A DNA stretch of 64,000 nucleotides from Ovis canadensis (lineage: Eukaryota; Chordata; Mammalia; Artiodactyla; Bovidae): the NCBI RefSeq assembly GCF_042477335.2, contig NC_091255.1, forward strand, positions 29,676,501 through 29,740,500, given 5' to 3'. The notes under the pieces were generated by a model, which worked only from the letters and a program-made list of their open reading frames with translations, was not told the origin of the DNA and made no database searches. Within the stretch, counting starts at the first letter, position 1, and every line of letters starts with the position of its first letter. Shown piece by piece: positions 29,260 to 40,884 of the stretch. Both the position numbers and the translations under genes were made by a program.

Positions 29260-29860
29260 ATTCATAATGTACCAAGAGCATATACAGGTTGAAAAGGATG
29301 CACAGTTCATAAAATGGAAATACAGGACTGTAGCTGAATAACTCCTGAAGTTTACTAAAAATCACTGAATTGTACACTTATTACAATAGGTTTATTTTAG
29401 GGCTTGTAGACTATACTTCAATAAAGCTATCTTTCTAAAGAAAGTTAACAGAAATGCCTAATAAACATCTCAAAAATATTCAACTTGTCTAATAATAAAA
29501 TATGTATCAAGCCAACTAGGTACTACTGTTTATCCTCAAAAATTATTAATGATTAACAATAAAATGAGAATATGCAGTGTTAATAAAGCTAGGAGAAATG
29601 AGCATTCTTATACTATGTTGGTTGGAGTAAATGTTAATTGGAAACAACCTTCCTAGAAAGTATAAATATGCAACAGGAATCATAAAATTGTTTACTCTGA
29701 GATCCTATAACTGTATTTCTTGAAATCTTAATAAATGTTCCAGAATGCTGTCAAATATTTATGCACAATGATGGTCACTGCAATGTAATTTAAAAGTTGG
29801 AAAAAACCTAAATATTCACCAATAATGGAAAGGTTAGAATGAGTTATAACTACTCAATGC
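29260..29860 (+). mobile_element. Ancient L1 3' remnant
   Basis: Diverged L1 ORF2/3' UTR-like sequence (…GAATTGTACACTTATTACAATAGG… and …GTTGGTTGGAGTAAATGTTAATTGG…). Non-coding, approximate limits. Confidence 0.5.
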
Positions 29861-31339
29861 AGCCATTTAAGTGATTTGGCATACACCTATGATATATATA
29901 AAACTTTTTAAAAAAGCATACAGCATTATACATACAGCAACACTTCAGTTATATAAAAATACACGCTCAGCTGTATGCCACTTATCTTTCGTTCTCTTTT
30001 CTGTGCTTTTCCATATTTTCCAGATTTCCTACAATTGGCCTGTATTATTTCTATAGGTTAAGAAAATTTCTAAAACTGTCTTTGAAAAATTAAAAAGCAT
30101 CACTTTTATTTTATGTAAGTCAATCTCATATTTTATGGCTTTATTTTCTCTGCCTAGGGAGAGAGGTGTGGTCATATGTGAATATATATCATTTAATAAT
30201 ATCTACATATCCCACATCCCCATTTGTATATATATAGATAAATGAATTTCCCAATTAAAGCATGCATCTTAAACATCAAGACTTTAGTGAAACTTGGATG
30301 GGTCTTTATCTACAAATACACTTTACTCAATCCTGACTGCTTAAACCAAGACAAAACAAGATTAAGCTTTCTTATAAAGATTTGGAGTCATCGTTATAAC
30401 TATATAATAGCTGCTCTAAAGGAGTACTGGTTCTTAGAGGAATATACTTGTCCTTACATAAAGTAGTCCCTAACTGCTAAATTTTTTCTTTGGGTCAGCT
30501 ATTTATAGGTTTTATTCCTCAGCCCTTGCTGTAAAAACATCAACTATCATTTCCCAGAACTATAAGGAGCCTGCCTTTAGCAGCACCTGACCTTTTCCAT
30601 TCATATTTTGCTGCTGGTAATCTTCTAGGAGTATGGAAACTAAATATTCAAGTTTATAAGATTTCTGTGTAAACCAAGAGATAATAGGCTTCAAAAAAGG
30701 GTATCACCACAAAATGATTTGTACAGACTTAGGTGATTCTGTTCTAGACAGTCAAACCAGACAATATATAAATGAACTCAAAAGACAGTGTGAGTGCTGA
30801 ACTGCATCTCAAGTCTTGATTCCTTTACTGGCAGTCAAGTTCTCAGGACCAGAAACCAACATGCTGTTTGTCTTACCACACCATGGAAAGAGATATGAAC
30901 CAGGAGCCATGGAACTTGGTTCTAGTGCTAGATCTTATCCAACCAGTTCTGTCATCTTCGGTAAGCCTTTTAACGTTGATATCTGTCCTGTGTAACTTCT
31001 GAGGCTATTCTAGAATTAAATCAGACCATGAACACAAAACACTCTGAAAAGTATAGAGCACTATACAAAAGCAAAAGATTTTTATGGTATTTCACTGTAT
31101 TTATATAACCCTGGGTCAATATAGATATCTGTTCAGAAAATTCATACCAGAAAGATAGAAGGTAAGAGATCATTCTTAAATTGTTTCAATTAATTAAAAA
31201 CATCTGTTATCTGGGAAGAACAATATATTCCAAGACTTGACATCTCTGATCCCTCCTCCCCTATATCCAATAAGCCTCAGGTTCTGCGTGTCTTTTCTTC
31301 CGTCCCTTGCACTTGTCCTTCTCTTTCCCATTCCCAGTT

Positions 31340-31800
31340 CAAGCCTTTACTATTCACACCCAGGCCACCGTAACAGCCTCTAACAAGCTCTACTCATGCC
31401 TTTTCTCCCTCTCTCCACTCCCCTGGCCCAAAGCTGGTGGATCAGTTTTCTTAAAACACTACTGTGATCATATTTGCTCAAAACCTCTAAGGACTCTCTA
31501 TTACCATCTCTGTCAAGTTCAAATTCCTAAGCTCAGCAGTCCCTTTGCAGCCATAGCTGCCTCCTCAGCTTTATCTATTACCACTCTTCCAAACAAATCC
31601 TTCCTCAAACTGGTCTACTTAAATCTCCTCAGATATGCCTTGTATGTTTCTGTCTCTAAGTCTTGGTGTATACAGCTTCTCTCCACCTGGAACACTTTCT
31701 ACTCCCCAGCTTCTATCTCAGTCTATAAACATTCAACCTCCCCTTCAAGACCTAGTTCGAGAGTCACCTAACTATGTTACACTTCTCTTTGATTCTCAAG
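31340..31800 (+). mobile_element. L2 LINE remnant
   Basis: Resembles the L2 ORF2 3' region (GTAACAGCCTCTAACAAGCTC, CTTCTCTCCACCTGGAACAC). The 154-codon open stretch over it is not a gene. Confidence 0.55.
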
Positions 31801-31814
31801 AAGGAAAAAGATGG

Positions 31815-32005
31815 AAGATTCTAAAGTTAGACACATCTGGGTTTGAATTACATCTTCAAGAGCTGAGTGTCACTGGGTACAATCCTTAATAGCTCTTTGC
31901 CTCAGTTTCATCAGTAAGATGCGGATAAAAGAAATTTCCCTTGAGCATGCTGTGAAGAGTAAATAATCCATGTAAGGTACTTACATGTTAGATATTGGTT
32001 TCACT
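31815..32005 (+). mobile_element. MIR remnant
   Basis: TCTGGGTTTGAATTACATCTTC ... CTCAGTTTCATCAGTAAGATG follows the MIR order. Confidence 0.6.
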
Positions 32006-32628
32006 ACTATTGCCACTAGTGAATTTATCTTAATTTGAATCCATACAATACTTATGGCCATTTACAAACTGGCTGTTGATATACATTCAGTATCATTCCC
32101 TTCACACTCCTTTTCTACTCTCTCATCTCATTCTTGCCCCTCCTCTAGTCCCTATGTCTTCCTTCTCCCCCTCCCTGCCAAGATTACATGACCCTGAAGG
32201 ACAGAGTTAATATCTTACACATCTTACTACTATAATAGTCATTCACACCCAGTAGATGATCAATAGATTTGTTTAATCCCTAAAGAAAAAACACTGAAGA
32301 GCTGACAGTATTAAAATGTCTTACCTCCTATAATGAAACACTGTAACAGAATGCTTAAAATGATAACATCTAAATCTCCAGCCTCACAAAATTAAATCTC
32401 TCCTTTCATGGTTCTGTAGATTGTTTCTGCTCTCTCTTAAAACAAACAACTCAACTTTTCCATGCAGCAAGAGACACAACAGCAAATATATCCAAGTCAG
32501 ACAGCAGTCGAATACTGGAACACAAGGACCATGACAAAACTCAGCTAAAAAAGCTCCGGGTGAAGTGGAATAGGAAGACAACTTAAAGGGAAAGGTAACT
32601 GCTCATAGTTACGCTGACAACACCGACT

Positions 32629-32632
<4 letters not shown>

Positions 32633-32675
<43 letters not shown>
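32633..32675. repeat. (CA)n microsatellite
   Basis: About 21 uninterrupted CA units; likely polymorphic in length between animals. About 2 kb from the SSH2 exon 1 donor. Confidence 0.97.
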
Positions 32676-32677
<2 letters not shown>

Positions 32678-34728
32678 CAGTACCAGGATTCCTTTTCTCC
32701 CAGGGTCACATATAAAATGAAATAATCAGGCTACTATAGCAAGTAGATGTATCAGTCATTTAGCTCAATAACTGAGCTTACCCATGATCAATTTAATTAC
32801 CTATATCAAAGTGCCTATTAACATACCTCAGGATTCTAAAATAAGCAAGTGTTGGCTAACAAAGTTATATCAAATAGATATGGTATTACTGTATACTAAT
32901 CATTCACCTCAAGAAAATAAGTATAATAACATGATATACATATATTATTATTACAGCATCAATTGTTTTCAACAATGCCCAAGGAAAACCTTGTCAATAT
33001 AATTCTGGTTTCTGGTTTACTTGCTCAACTCAACTAACCTTCAGTTGCTCTCTCAGCCAAAATCAGGCCTGGTAACCACTATCCTCAAAAGGTTTACAAG
33101 AAGAGTGAATTAAGATGGTCTGATGGTATGTTAATAACTTTCCAAAAACTAGTATCAAGTACCACATATAAGAATAACGTATATTAAATTTCCAACCTTA
33201 TGATATTTGTCCTCAGAAGACCCTTAAATATTTTACGAGCTTTCAAGTGCAGTTATTCTAAAATCATATAATCTTAAGAATTAGAAAGAGCCCTTACACC
33301 ATCTCCTAGGCCAAAGGACCTCCAGCCTTTTATTTGAACTTTTCTACAATGAGCACTCACTATTTTGCAAGGCAGTCCACCCCACTGTTACAAAGTTCTT
33401 CCTTAGCATGAAAGTCTGCCTCCCTGAGCTTCTATCCAAGGATCCCAGCTAGTTCTTCTGGAAACAACACAAGGTAAGGTAACCTCTGAAGTATAATCGC
33501 TTCTAGAATTAGGATATAGCTGCCAATTTAGTCACACAGAGTGCAAAAGCTGGCTCAGGGGGGAAAAAAAGGAAACCACCACACACTACACAGCAAAATT
33601 TTGAAATTCAGGAAACTATGTTGAAATCACAAACCAGCATGTTTTCAAGATGTCAAAGCACACACCTCAGTTAATATATAAATTAAGAGTAACCCAAATT
33701 TTTACAGTGGAAGGTGTTTCTGTGTATATTGAATACGTGTTTGCAAGCTGAAACTACTAAACCCACCAACCTAGTTTTTAAAACTACAATTCTGTAGGAA
33801 GTTCCAAACGGTTTTTCTAATTCCTCATATATTCATTCCATCTATTTCCCTCTAAAACATCTGGATTTTTTTTAAAAGATCCCATTTCGCCCCACTGGTG
33901 CAATATTTCATTTTAAAAAACAAATATTTCCAGAAAAAAAAAAAAAAGCCTAAAAGAATGGAGCGTAAAGAAGTGGGGGTGGGGCGAAGGCAAAGAAGGG
34001 CCCAGCAGGAAAAGGCTGGTTACTGGGTATTTTCCTTCTGGAAGCACGCTTCACTGGCACTGGCATCTGAAGTAACGAGCCATACAAACACGACTCGAGA
34101 ACAAGAACGATCATGAGCAATGAGTGCGATGCATACATGTCTGTGAGATGTAAATGAATTGGCACTGGTCATCAAGCAGCGCCAGATGCTTCAGGACCTC
34201 GTCGAGGAAAGGTGAGAGGTCCAAGGAGCAGAGACTCCCGCCACCCTCTGGGGGAGGGGAGATGGCGAGAAACCTAGGAGTAACTACCGTTCAGCCGTCC
34301 AATGAAGCCCAATGGACAGGACACAAGAAAGACAGCAAGTGACCAGGGGGAAGGCAGACGCCCGGAGAGCCCGAAGGGCGGGCGGTGGGTGAAGACGGAA
34401 CGGGTCCCTGAAATGGGTGCGGGTAAGGGGATGTGGGTGTGGGTAAGGGGCATGGCAGGAGTCCCGGGGTCCTCTCCCTGCAGCAGAGCAACAGAGGGTA
34501 AAAGGAAGGGGGAGGGTGAAAAGCAAGAATGACTCATTCCCGAAAGGAAGTGCTCAAGCCAGAGGAAAGCATGCCACAGGGGGCTTCGGGGCGAGGATGG
34601 TGAGGCGCTAGGTGCTCAGAGTGACGGAGGCACACATCAACGTCCGGTAGTTCCTGCGGCTCGTCTTTAAGATGGGGGCTTGTGGGGGGTTCGCGGCAGC
34701 CGGGTGCCAAGGCCTGGGAAGCGGCGCG

Positions 34729-34739
34729 GCGCGTGCGCA
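34729..34739 (-). promoter_or_regulatory. Candidate NRF1 site
   Basis: The minus strand reads TGCGCACGCGC, matching the NRF1 consensus core exactly. It lies about 85 bp downstream of the SSH2 splice donor, inside the CpG island. Function is inferred from motif and position only. Confidence 0.5.
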
Positions 34740-34821
34740 GTGGCGCTCGGCGGGACCCGCTGAGGCAAAGCGGAGCCGCAGTGACAGAAGCGAGCGGAGC
34801 GGCTGCCGGGAGGGGACTCAC

Positions 34822-34884
34822 CGAGGCGCAGGGGCTGGAGGTAGTGCTGGGGGTAGGCGACCGCTGGACCGTGACCAAAGCCAT
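34822..34884 (-). CDS. SSH2: SSH2 first coding exon (slingshot protein phosphatase 2)
   Basis: On the minus strand an ATG at 34884-34882 opens a 63-nt reading frame coding MALVTVQRSPTPSTTSSPCAS. I recognise this as the N-terminus of slingshot-2, a cofilin phosphatase that reactivates cofilin and promotes actin turnover. The codon for the final Ser is followed directly by a GTGAGT donor (34821-34816), so the exon is 21 whole codons with a phase-0 junction, as expected before the acidic segment that follows in the family. The rest of the protein (SSH-N region, DEK-C-like domain, dual-specificity phosphatase domain) is not in this window; its exons lie beyond position 1 on this strand. The exon sits inside a CpG island, consistent with a housekeeping-type first exon. 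Reading past the donor gives a 116-residue ORF that is intron, not protein. Confidence is high from the exact peptide plus the donor. Confidence 0.93.
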
Positions 34885-35140
34885 CTAGGCGCTGCTGGGC
34901 TGTTCCGGGCAGGGCATTCTTGTCCCGAGTGTGGGGGGCGGGAGGGTGACGGAGCCGGGATGGGGCAAAGGGGTGTGGGGTGGGGGTGAGGGGAACAGGG
35001 AGGAGGAGGAGGCCGCGCGAACGGCCGCAGACTCCGCACCCACCACCGGACTCTCGCAGACTGACGCGCCGAGCGGGCGGCTGGCTGGCTGGCGGGCGGG
35101 CAGTTCGGCAGCTGCGGGGCACAATGAGCGCTCCCAGTGC
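34885..35140 (-). other. SSH2: Probable SSH2 5' untranslated region and start region
   Basis: This GC-rich, CpG-dense sequence lies directly upstream of the SSH2 ATG on the minus strand and should hold the 5' UTR and start sites. The exact start and any upstream non-coding exon cannot be fixed from sequence alone. There is no TATA box near the expected position, as is usual for CpG-island promoters. Confidence 0.55.
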
Positions 35141-35148
35141 GCAGGCGC
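35138..35148 (+). promoter_or_regulatory. Candidate NRF1-like site next to an E-box
   Basis: TGCGCAGGCGC, a one-base variant of the NRF1 core, is immediately followed by CACCTG (35149-35154). It is about 255 bp upstream of the SSH2 start codon, where a core promoter would be expected. Confidence 0.45.
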
Positions 35149-35211
35149 CACCTGTCAGCAACCGCCTCTCCCCTCCTCGCGCGCCGCCGCCTGGCCGTAA
35201 CCCTTGAGTTG

Positions 35212-35218
35212 CCGGAAG
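35212..35218 (+). promoter_or_regulatory. Candidate ETS/GABP site
   Basis: CCGGAAG core inside the CpG island, a common element of bidirectional promoters. This is motif evidence only. Confidence 0.35.
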
Positions 35219-36443
35219 GCGGCCGGGTGCGTGCGCCTCGGGCCGCCGCCCCCTCTCGGGGTTTCCCCCCCGGGCTCTGGGAATCGCGCGGGTTAGGCTG
35301 CGCTGGGGGTTTGAGGGGGTGGGTTAGGGAGCGGGTTCTGCGGCTGGGGAGGGGGTGTCGCTGGAGTCCCCACTCTTGAAGGACAACCTTTTTTTATTCC
35401 CGAGGTTGGGCGCACAGCTTAACCCACCTCAGTGAGAAGAAACCGAGGTGAAAATCCTGACGCGAACGAGTTTCCGGGTGGGAAAGGGCGCCGCGGGGTT
35501 TCAAACGCTTCCTCTGAGCGCGGATGGGACTTTCTGGGCTAGAGACCTTACCGTTGACCCGGCTCTCGAGGGCTTTTTTCTTAGCTTTCCCACCCTTCCG
35601 CTCTGAGTCCATGTTTTATGATGAGACTTTTTGAAAGAAAGAAGGGTTTGTAATTTTATACCCGAGAGTCTTCATGGTACCCTCGTGCTTCCTGTTACCC
35701 TGGCCCCTGTCTAAGGGCTCATTCATTATTCCTGAAGTGCAGGGAGGCCGAGAGAGCCTGGGGGAAGCCGAGAAAGCTGGGCTCACGGAGTTACAAGGGT
35801 CCAACCTGCTATTTACCTCCCACTTGCTTCCTGCTGGGAAGAAATTCTCTTGATTAGACAGGATTTGCTCTTTGGGGTTTTCCTTCTCTTCGTCTCTAGA
35901 TTTCATTATTTCATAGACACATGCGAAATGTCGATTGAATATTCTAAAGAAATAGTTTTCTAAGCGATAAATCATCAGCTGAACCTAAGCCAAGAACATA
36001 ATGAAAAATCAAGATTTAAGGGGGGCGGGGGTGGAAATCGCGCTATATAAATACCATAGATTGATTACACAGAGAAACAGAGTTGACAAAGCTATTTCTT
36101 AATTTGAGTGGATGTGCTGGTAAATACCACCATACATAACATGTCTGTAAAACGCAGACATTCCGGAGTTTGCAGTTATTAATCCACCGCCTCTTGTTTG
36201 TCACTCAAACTCTCTTGGATCTTACTGCTTGTTGTAAATTGGCAGAGCTGCCTTGAGCCCTTTCTGGCCGCTGTATGGTTAAGTGCCACTGGAGCCCTCT
36301 GTGCTGAGCCTTTGTTCTCTCCCTGGGGCCCTGTGGTTGAAATAATTAGCAGGGAGGTTCCATCAAGAATCAGACACTGAGGGTCCCTGTACTGTACAGT
36401 CCTATGTTGAATGTACAGCAGAGAAGCCAGCTGGTAGGCTTTT

Positions 36444-36455
36444 GCCCCCTGGTGG
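36444..36455 (-). promoter_or_regulatory. Candidate CTCF core motif
   Basis: The minus strand reads CCACCAGGGGGC, a full match to the CTCF core. It lies in apparently non-repetitive DNA about 0.9 kb beyond the CpG island on the EFCAB5 side. It could mark a boundary or loop anchor beside the shared promoter. Occupancy is not shown by sequence. Confidence 0.45.
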
Positions 36456-37649
36456 TGGTCAAGAGTGCCTGCGAGCCAAAATTAAACAAAGATGTACGGT
36501 TCACAGATTAAACAATCTGACTGTGTTTTTCCCAGAGCTACTTGGTAAACAGGAAAAGACCAGACAAAGTTCAGAAGTAAGAACTTTGAACCAAAGCTTA
36601 GCAGATCAAACAGGAAGCTATATGCCTAGGCAAGAATTTTACATTGCTGAAAGCTGAATGAACACAAATAAATGAAACATGGCTTATTAACCAAAGTATA
36701 GTTCTAGAAAAAAGTGTTATTCAAATTCTGTAAAGCAATTATCCCTCAATAAAAAATGTTTTTTTAAGTGTTACTCAAATCAATAGGTCTTAGTAATGTA
36801 CTTCTGACTCAGGGACAGCAACACTGATTATCTGCTTTTATGTAGCAACACAATCTTAAATTCTTTTGGACAATGATAATCTTACAGTGCAAAATAATCT
36901 TACAGTGGGAAAGAGCACACCTTAGCAATTAGAGATCTCGCTTCTAGTTCCTGGCCTCTGTAAAACCTTGAGCAAATGGCTTAAAGTTTTTAAGTTTTAG
37001 TTTATTTCTTCAACAGAGTTCTAACTCACAGGATTCTTGTTCTCAAGTGAGAAAAAAATGTAAAGTGCAATATAAACTATAAAACCCCATGTGTAATTAA
37101 AATAATTTTGTTATTCTCTTAAGTTTGTTCCAAGTGCAGTCAGCATTTTCTGAGTATACTGTATGTGTAGAAAATAGATCAAGCAAAAAGGTAATAAAAA
37201 TATTTTAAAATACATGATTCCATGCCTTTTCTTAACATTAGGAGAAGTAGATTTGTGGTCAAGATATGTCTCATTTGTAGGTAGGTTTAGAATGTCTTTA
37301 TTCACCACAACTGAGGTGATAAAATTCTGGTCAAAATTAGGATTGTAAGGTACCCAAATTCACATAAGGTTTGTAATAGAAAGCTAATTTATTGACAGGA
37401 GAAATATCTTTTCCTGGTGTATTACTTTTTAAGGAAACTAAGATTTGGAAGTTGTTCGCGCATGTTCATTGAGTCATTCACCATTAACTGAGAAAATAGT
37501 GTGTATCATATACTAGTCACTGTTTTAAAAACAAAAGTCTGTCTATCTCTCACAGCTTGTTAGCAGTAGAAAATGCATCAAATAATTACAGTAGGCTTTA
37601 ATGGTACTGTTGTTTCAGTCGCCTCTGCTAGGCCCCACAGGAAATACAT

Positions 37650-37692
37650 ACATCTATATATGTATATACACATATATATACATATATATATG
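37650..37692. repeat. TA-rich simple repeat
   Basis: Alternating TA/CA tract (TATATATGTATATACACATA...). Confidence 0.85.
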
Positions 37693-38046
37693 AGGAATCT
37701 AGAAATGTACAAAGTGCTTTAGAAAAACAGAGAAGGTCTGGGCAAATGCAGGCTTTATGATATTGGCTTTCAGTCTTTGCCTATAGTCCCAGTACAGCCA
37801 CATGGTGAACTGATCTGGAGCCTTGTGCCATTGGAGTTCATTTAACCCTTGACTTGTATTACCGTTCTTCAGGGGTGAAATTATAAAAGAGCTTTTGCAA
37901 TTTCTGTGATCAGCTGGTTCTTAAGCTTTGAGAATCTGATGAAAACTATTAACCATCTCCCCAGAAAGATGCACTTACATATTTCACACACACTGAAACC
38001 CATTAAGGGGCTCTAGGTTAAGAATCCTGATCTTAAGTTTAAAACA

Positions 38047-38283
38047 GGGCTTCCCTGGTGGTCCGGTGGTTCAGACTCTGCCTTGAAATGCAGGGGGTGT
38101 GGGTTGGATCCCTGGTCAGAGAACTAAGATAACATATTCTGTGGAGCAACTACTGAGCCCATGTACCGCAACTAGAGAGTCCATGCACCACAATGAAAGA
38201 TCCTGCATGATGCAATGAAGATCCTGCATGCTGCAAGTAAGACCCAGTGCAGCCAAATGAATAAATCTTAAAAAAATAAAATT
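38047..38283 (+). mobile_element. tRNA-derived SINE, long form
   Basis: GGGCTTCCCTGGTGGTCCGG start, GACCCAGTGCAGCCAAATGA end, A-rich tail. Confidence 0.87.
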
Positions 38284-38289
38284 TAAAGG

Positions 38290-39570
38290 AGTGGCTCTCA
38301 ACCTTTTCTCTTATCATGAAATCTATAGAAATCATGATGATATTTGTTCAGCACACTGCGATAAATTAGAGGGGATTTGGAAGCAATAATGTGGGGCTTG
38401 GTGAAAAAAAAGTTATTTTCTCAATGTAGTTATAATGTGAAAAATAACAAACATATTAAGGATGATATTAAATATTGAGTTTGCATAAGCTTCCAAATAA
38501 AGTTTGTCAAAATTTTAATGAAAAACCCAAGATTGCTTCTATAAACATAACATTTTCTATGTAGGGTTTTATGATCGAAATGATTGTATCTAATTCCTGA
38601 ACAAGACAGTTTGACAGTGATCACTTAGTAGTCATTTTGATGAGAATTTATATTCATCTTATATATATTGATGAGAACAAGTAGGTGATAAATTTTCAAT
38701 AATTTCACAACAATTCAAAATTTACAAGCATAAATTATATATGATTAATAGCTCTTACTTTTTTCCCACCAGAAAACATAATGTGGTAATATTTTATGAT
38801 AACGTGACTGGATTTAGAATCCACTCAAACTTTTTCATATTTAGTATAATTTACAAAATAATGATGAAACTTCAATTCACAGAGTATGACTGTATTATGA
38901 GAGCAATAATTCTGCAGCTAACTTGGATGTAATGAAAGGACATATCAGCCATAAACAAAGGGAAGAATTCAATATAAATGAAGAGAGAGATGTAGAGCTG
39001 AATCCATGAGGAGTATCTGACAGACTTCCCTGCCTTTCTTGGCCACACATTAGGCTCTGAGTCCTGCTCCTTGAGTGCCTGGAACAAGCACTCCTCCAGC
39101 AGCTTCAGGGCTCAATGTCTGTGATGAGCAGCAATATATACTCCAACTGGCCTATGAAAGTGATGTCCTGGAGATAGAACATTCCCTGGCTTTGTTCCTT
39201 TATTCGAGGATACTTGCTTTAATGAAGCAAGTCCCCCATGTGCTTGCCTCCTATGGGACCATGGGGCACACTAGGATGGATCATCAGACTCTGATTCTTT
39301 GGGTTACTCTTTGAGAATCCTTATGTCAAACTGCTTCTGCCTAGGGGTAAATTATATAGAGGCACCAGTCCTTTCAGGCCATTCCTGGGGCTGCATGGAT
39401 AACCATCTTACAGTACATCTGTAATTCATTGATCACACACCAAATAAAGTAAGTCATATAACAGACTATAGTTTATATAGCTAAGCTTGTTAAAATGTGA
39501 GGGGAAAATCGTCCTTAATAATCCAACCTCTTACATTTGAAATGACAAGTTAGAGAGTAATAAAACAAGT
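38290..39570. other. Presumed EFCAB5 intron, no gene seen
   Basis: Apparently unique or too old to classify. The open frame at 39075-39314 has no recognisable product. Confidence 0.5.
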
Positions 39571-39577
39571 AGAAATC

Positions 39578-39795
39578 GGGACTTCCCTGATGGTTCAGTA
39601 GATTAAGAATCCACCTTGCCAAACAGGGAACTTGGGTTCAGTCCCTGGTCAGGGAACTAATATTGCCAGGCTGCAGAGCAACAAAGATTCTGCATACCAC
39701 AACTAAGTCTGCAGGCCACAATGAAAAATCCCATGTGTTGCAATTAAGACCTTCAATTAAGCCAAATAAATAAATATCCAAAACAAAAAAAAACA
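39578..39795 (+). mobile_element. tRNA-derived SINE, long form
   Basis: GGGACTTCCCTGATGGTTCAG start; ends with AAATAAATAAATATCC and a poly(A) tract. Confidence 0.87.
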
Positions 39796-39869
39796 GACAG
39801 AAACATATACACATAGCGTATATAATAGCTAAGAGTGAATGGAGTATGATTGAATTATATATTGCCTCT

Positions 39870-40081
39870 GTGCTGTATTTGGTTGCTCAATTGTGTCCAA
39901 CTCTTTGACACCCCATGGACTGTAGCCCGCCAGGCTTCTCCATCCATGGGGATTCTCCAGGCAAGAATACTGGAGTGGATTACCATGCCCTCCTCCAGGG
40001 GATCTTCCCGACCCTGGGATCGAACCCTGGTCTCCCGTATTGCAGGCAGATTCTTTACCATCTGAGCCACCAGGGAAGCCC
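39870..40081 (-). mobile_element. Bov-tA SINE, nearly full length
   Basis: Ends GAGCCACCAGGGAAGCCC. An 11-bp TSD, ATATTGCCTCT, lies at 39859-39869 and 40082-40092. Confidence 0.93.
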
Positions 40082-40099
40082 ATATTGCCTCTACCTGGT

Positions 40100-40880
40100 T
40101 GTAATTTTTCTTAAATTTTAATAATCTTATACTAACTTTATTTGATAGTGTCCAGATAGGAGATAGAAACCACACCAGTTAATTGAACAGGTGATTTAAC
40201 AAGAATTGTTAACTAGGTATGAAGTTAAGGGGGTGACTGAAAAACTAAAAAGAGAAATGTAATGTATGACAGAGGTAGTGACTGTTACTACCTTTAGGGC
40301 TGAAAAACAACCTAAACAAAGGCATTAAACAGAAAAAAAAAAAATCACAAACTTGGAGGAGTGACCCCTCAGATCTCTGACGAGGCACTGCCTGACTGGT
40401 GTTGGTATCTCTGAGCTTAGATGGGGGTGCTTGAGGGGACCCAGAAGTCTGGGCCCCAGACCTCTACAACAGAACCCTGGCTGGTGTCAATGAAAATTAC
40501 AAAACTGTAGAAAAACGGCAAACTGGTTTCAACTGTTGCTACAGAAAGAATCTCCTACTACCAGAATAAAGAAGCATTGCTGGAGTGAAGCATACTGGAA
40601 CCAACACACTACAGGAAGCAGTCATGAGATAGACAAGAAGGAACAAGCCTCTTGTCCTTCCTCAGCCTTGGGGTCTCCCTCCAATGCCCCCAATTAGCAG
40701 AGCTTAACAGAGCCAGCTGGCAAGGCAAAGAAATGTGGTTTTCACACTCCAGCTCCAGCATGAAAGAAAATTACAAAAGGAGCTGAGGAAACAACAATAG
40801 GCAATTGGCTGATGTGGAAATTGATACCAGAAGTGGAATCTATCTTCCATCTTCTGGTTTTGCATATATCTCATGAAGAC
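40100..40880. other. Unassigned old sequence beside ERV remnant
   Basis: No gene recognised. It lies where the C-terminal RT/RNase H region of the ERV would be, but similarity could not be established by eye. Confidence 0.3.
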
Positions 40881-40884
40881 AGTT

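Larger units (their letters stand above)
24946..34560. other. SSH2 intron near promoter, almost free of young repeats
   Basis: 9.6 kb with no BovB and no Bov-tA; one short tRNA-type SINE at 28316-28429. Old remnants: MIR antisense at about 25514-25740; L2-like at about 26520-26765 and 31340-31800; MIR sense around 28150-28525 and 31815-32005; L1M-like at about 29260-29860. The open stretch 31307-31771 is L2-derived. No coding exon recognised. Confidence 0.6.
34570..35590. promoter_or_regulatory. CpG-island promoter, probably bidirectional (SSH2 leftward, EFCAB5 rightward)
   Basis: About 1 kb of GC-rich sequence with frequent CG dinucleotides stands out sharply from the AT-rich, CpG-poor DNA on both sides. 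It contains SP1-like GC boxes (GGGGCGGGA at 34935-34943; repeated GGCGGGC near 35091-35102), an NRF1-like TGCGCAGGCGC at 35138-35148 followed by a CACCTG E-box, a perfect NRF1 palindrome-type site at 34729-34739, and an ETS/GABP core CCGGAAG at 35212-35218. SSH2 exon 1 reads leftward from it. The next gene evidence on the right reads in the plus direction (exons from 52306), so one island probably drives both. The combination of NRF1, ETS and SP1 sites without TATA is typical of bidirectional mammalian promoters. Confidence 0.85.
35591..38046. other. Upstream of SSH2 / presumed EFCAB5 intron, no gene seen
   Basis: AT-rich, no young repeats. Holds the candidate CTCF motif at 36444-36455 and an AT/TA-rich tract at about 37650-37692. 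No exon recognised. Confidence 0.55.

Noticed and set aside
31307-31771. 154-codon ORF
   Set aside because: Overlaps an L2 LINE remnant; composition follows the repeat.
34534-34884. 116-codon minus-strand ORF starting at the SSH2 ATG
   Set aside because: Only the first 21 codons are exon; a consensus GTGAGT donor follows and the rest is GC-rich intron.
35100-35240. A defined first exon of the plus-strand gene in the CpG island
   Set aside because: Several GT dinucleotides could be donors, but none is clearly better than the others, so no coordinates are claimed.
34667-35379. Many 60-160-codon ORFs on both strands in the CpG island
   Set aside because: Long frames are expected by chance in GC-rich DNA that rarely forms stop codons; Pro/Gly/Arg-rich, no known domain.
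39075-39314. 79-codon ORF near 39.1 kb as a possible exon
   Set aside because: No convincing acceptor/donor pair in frame and no recognised similarity.
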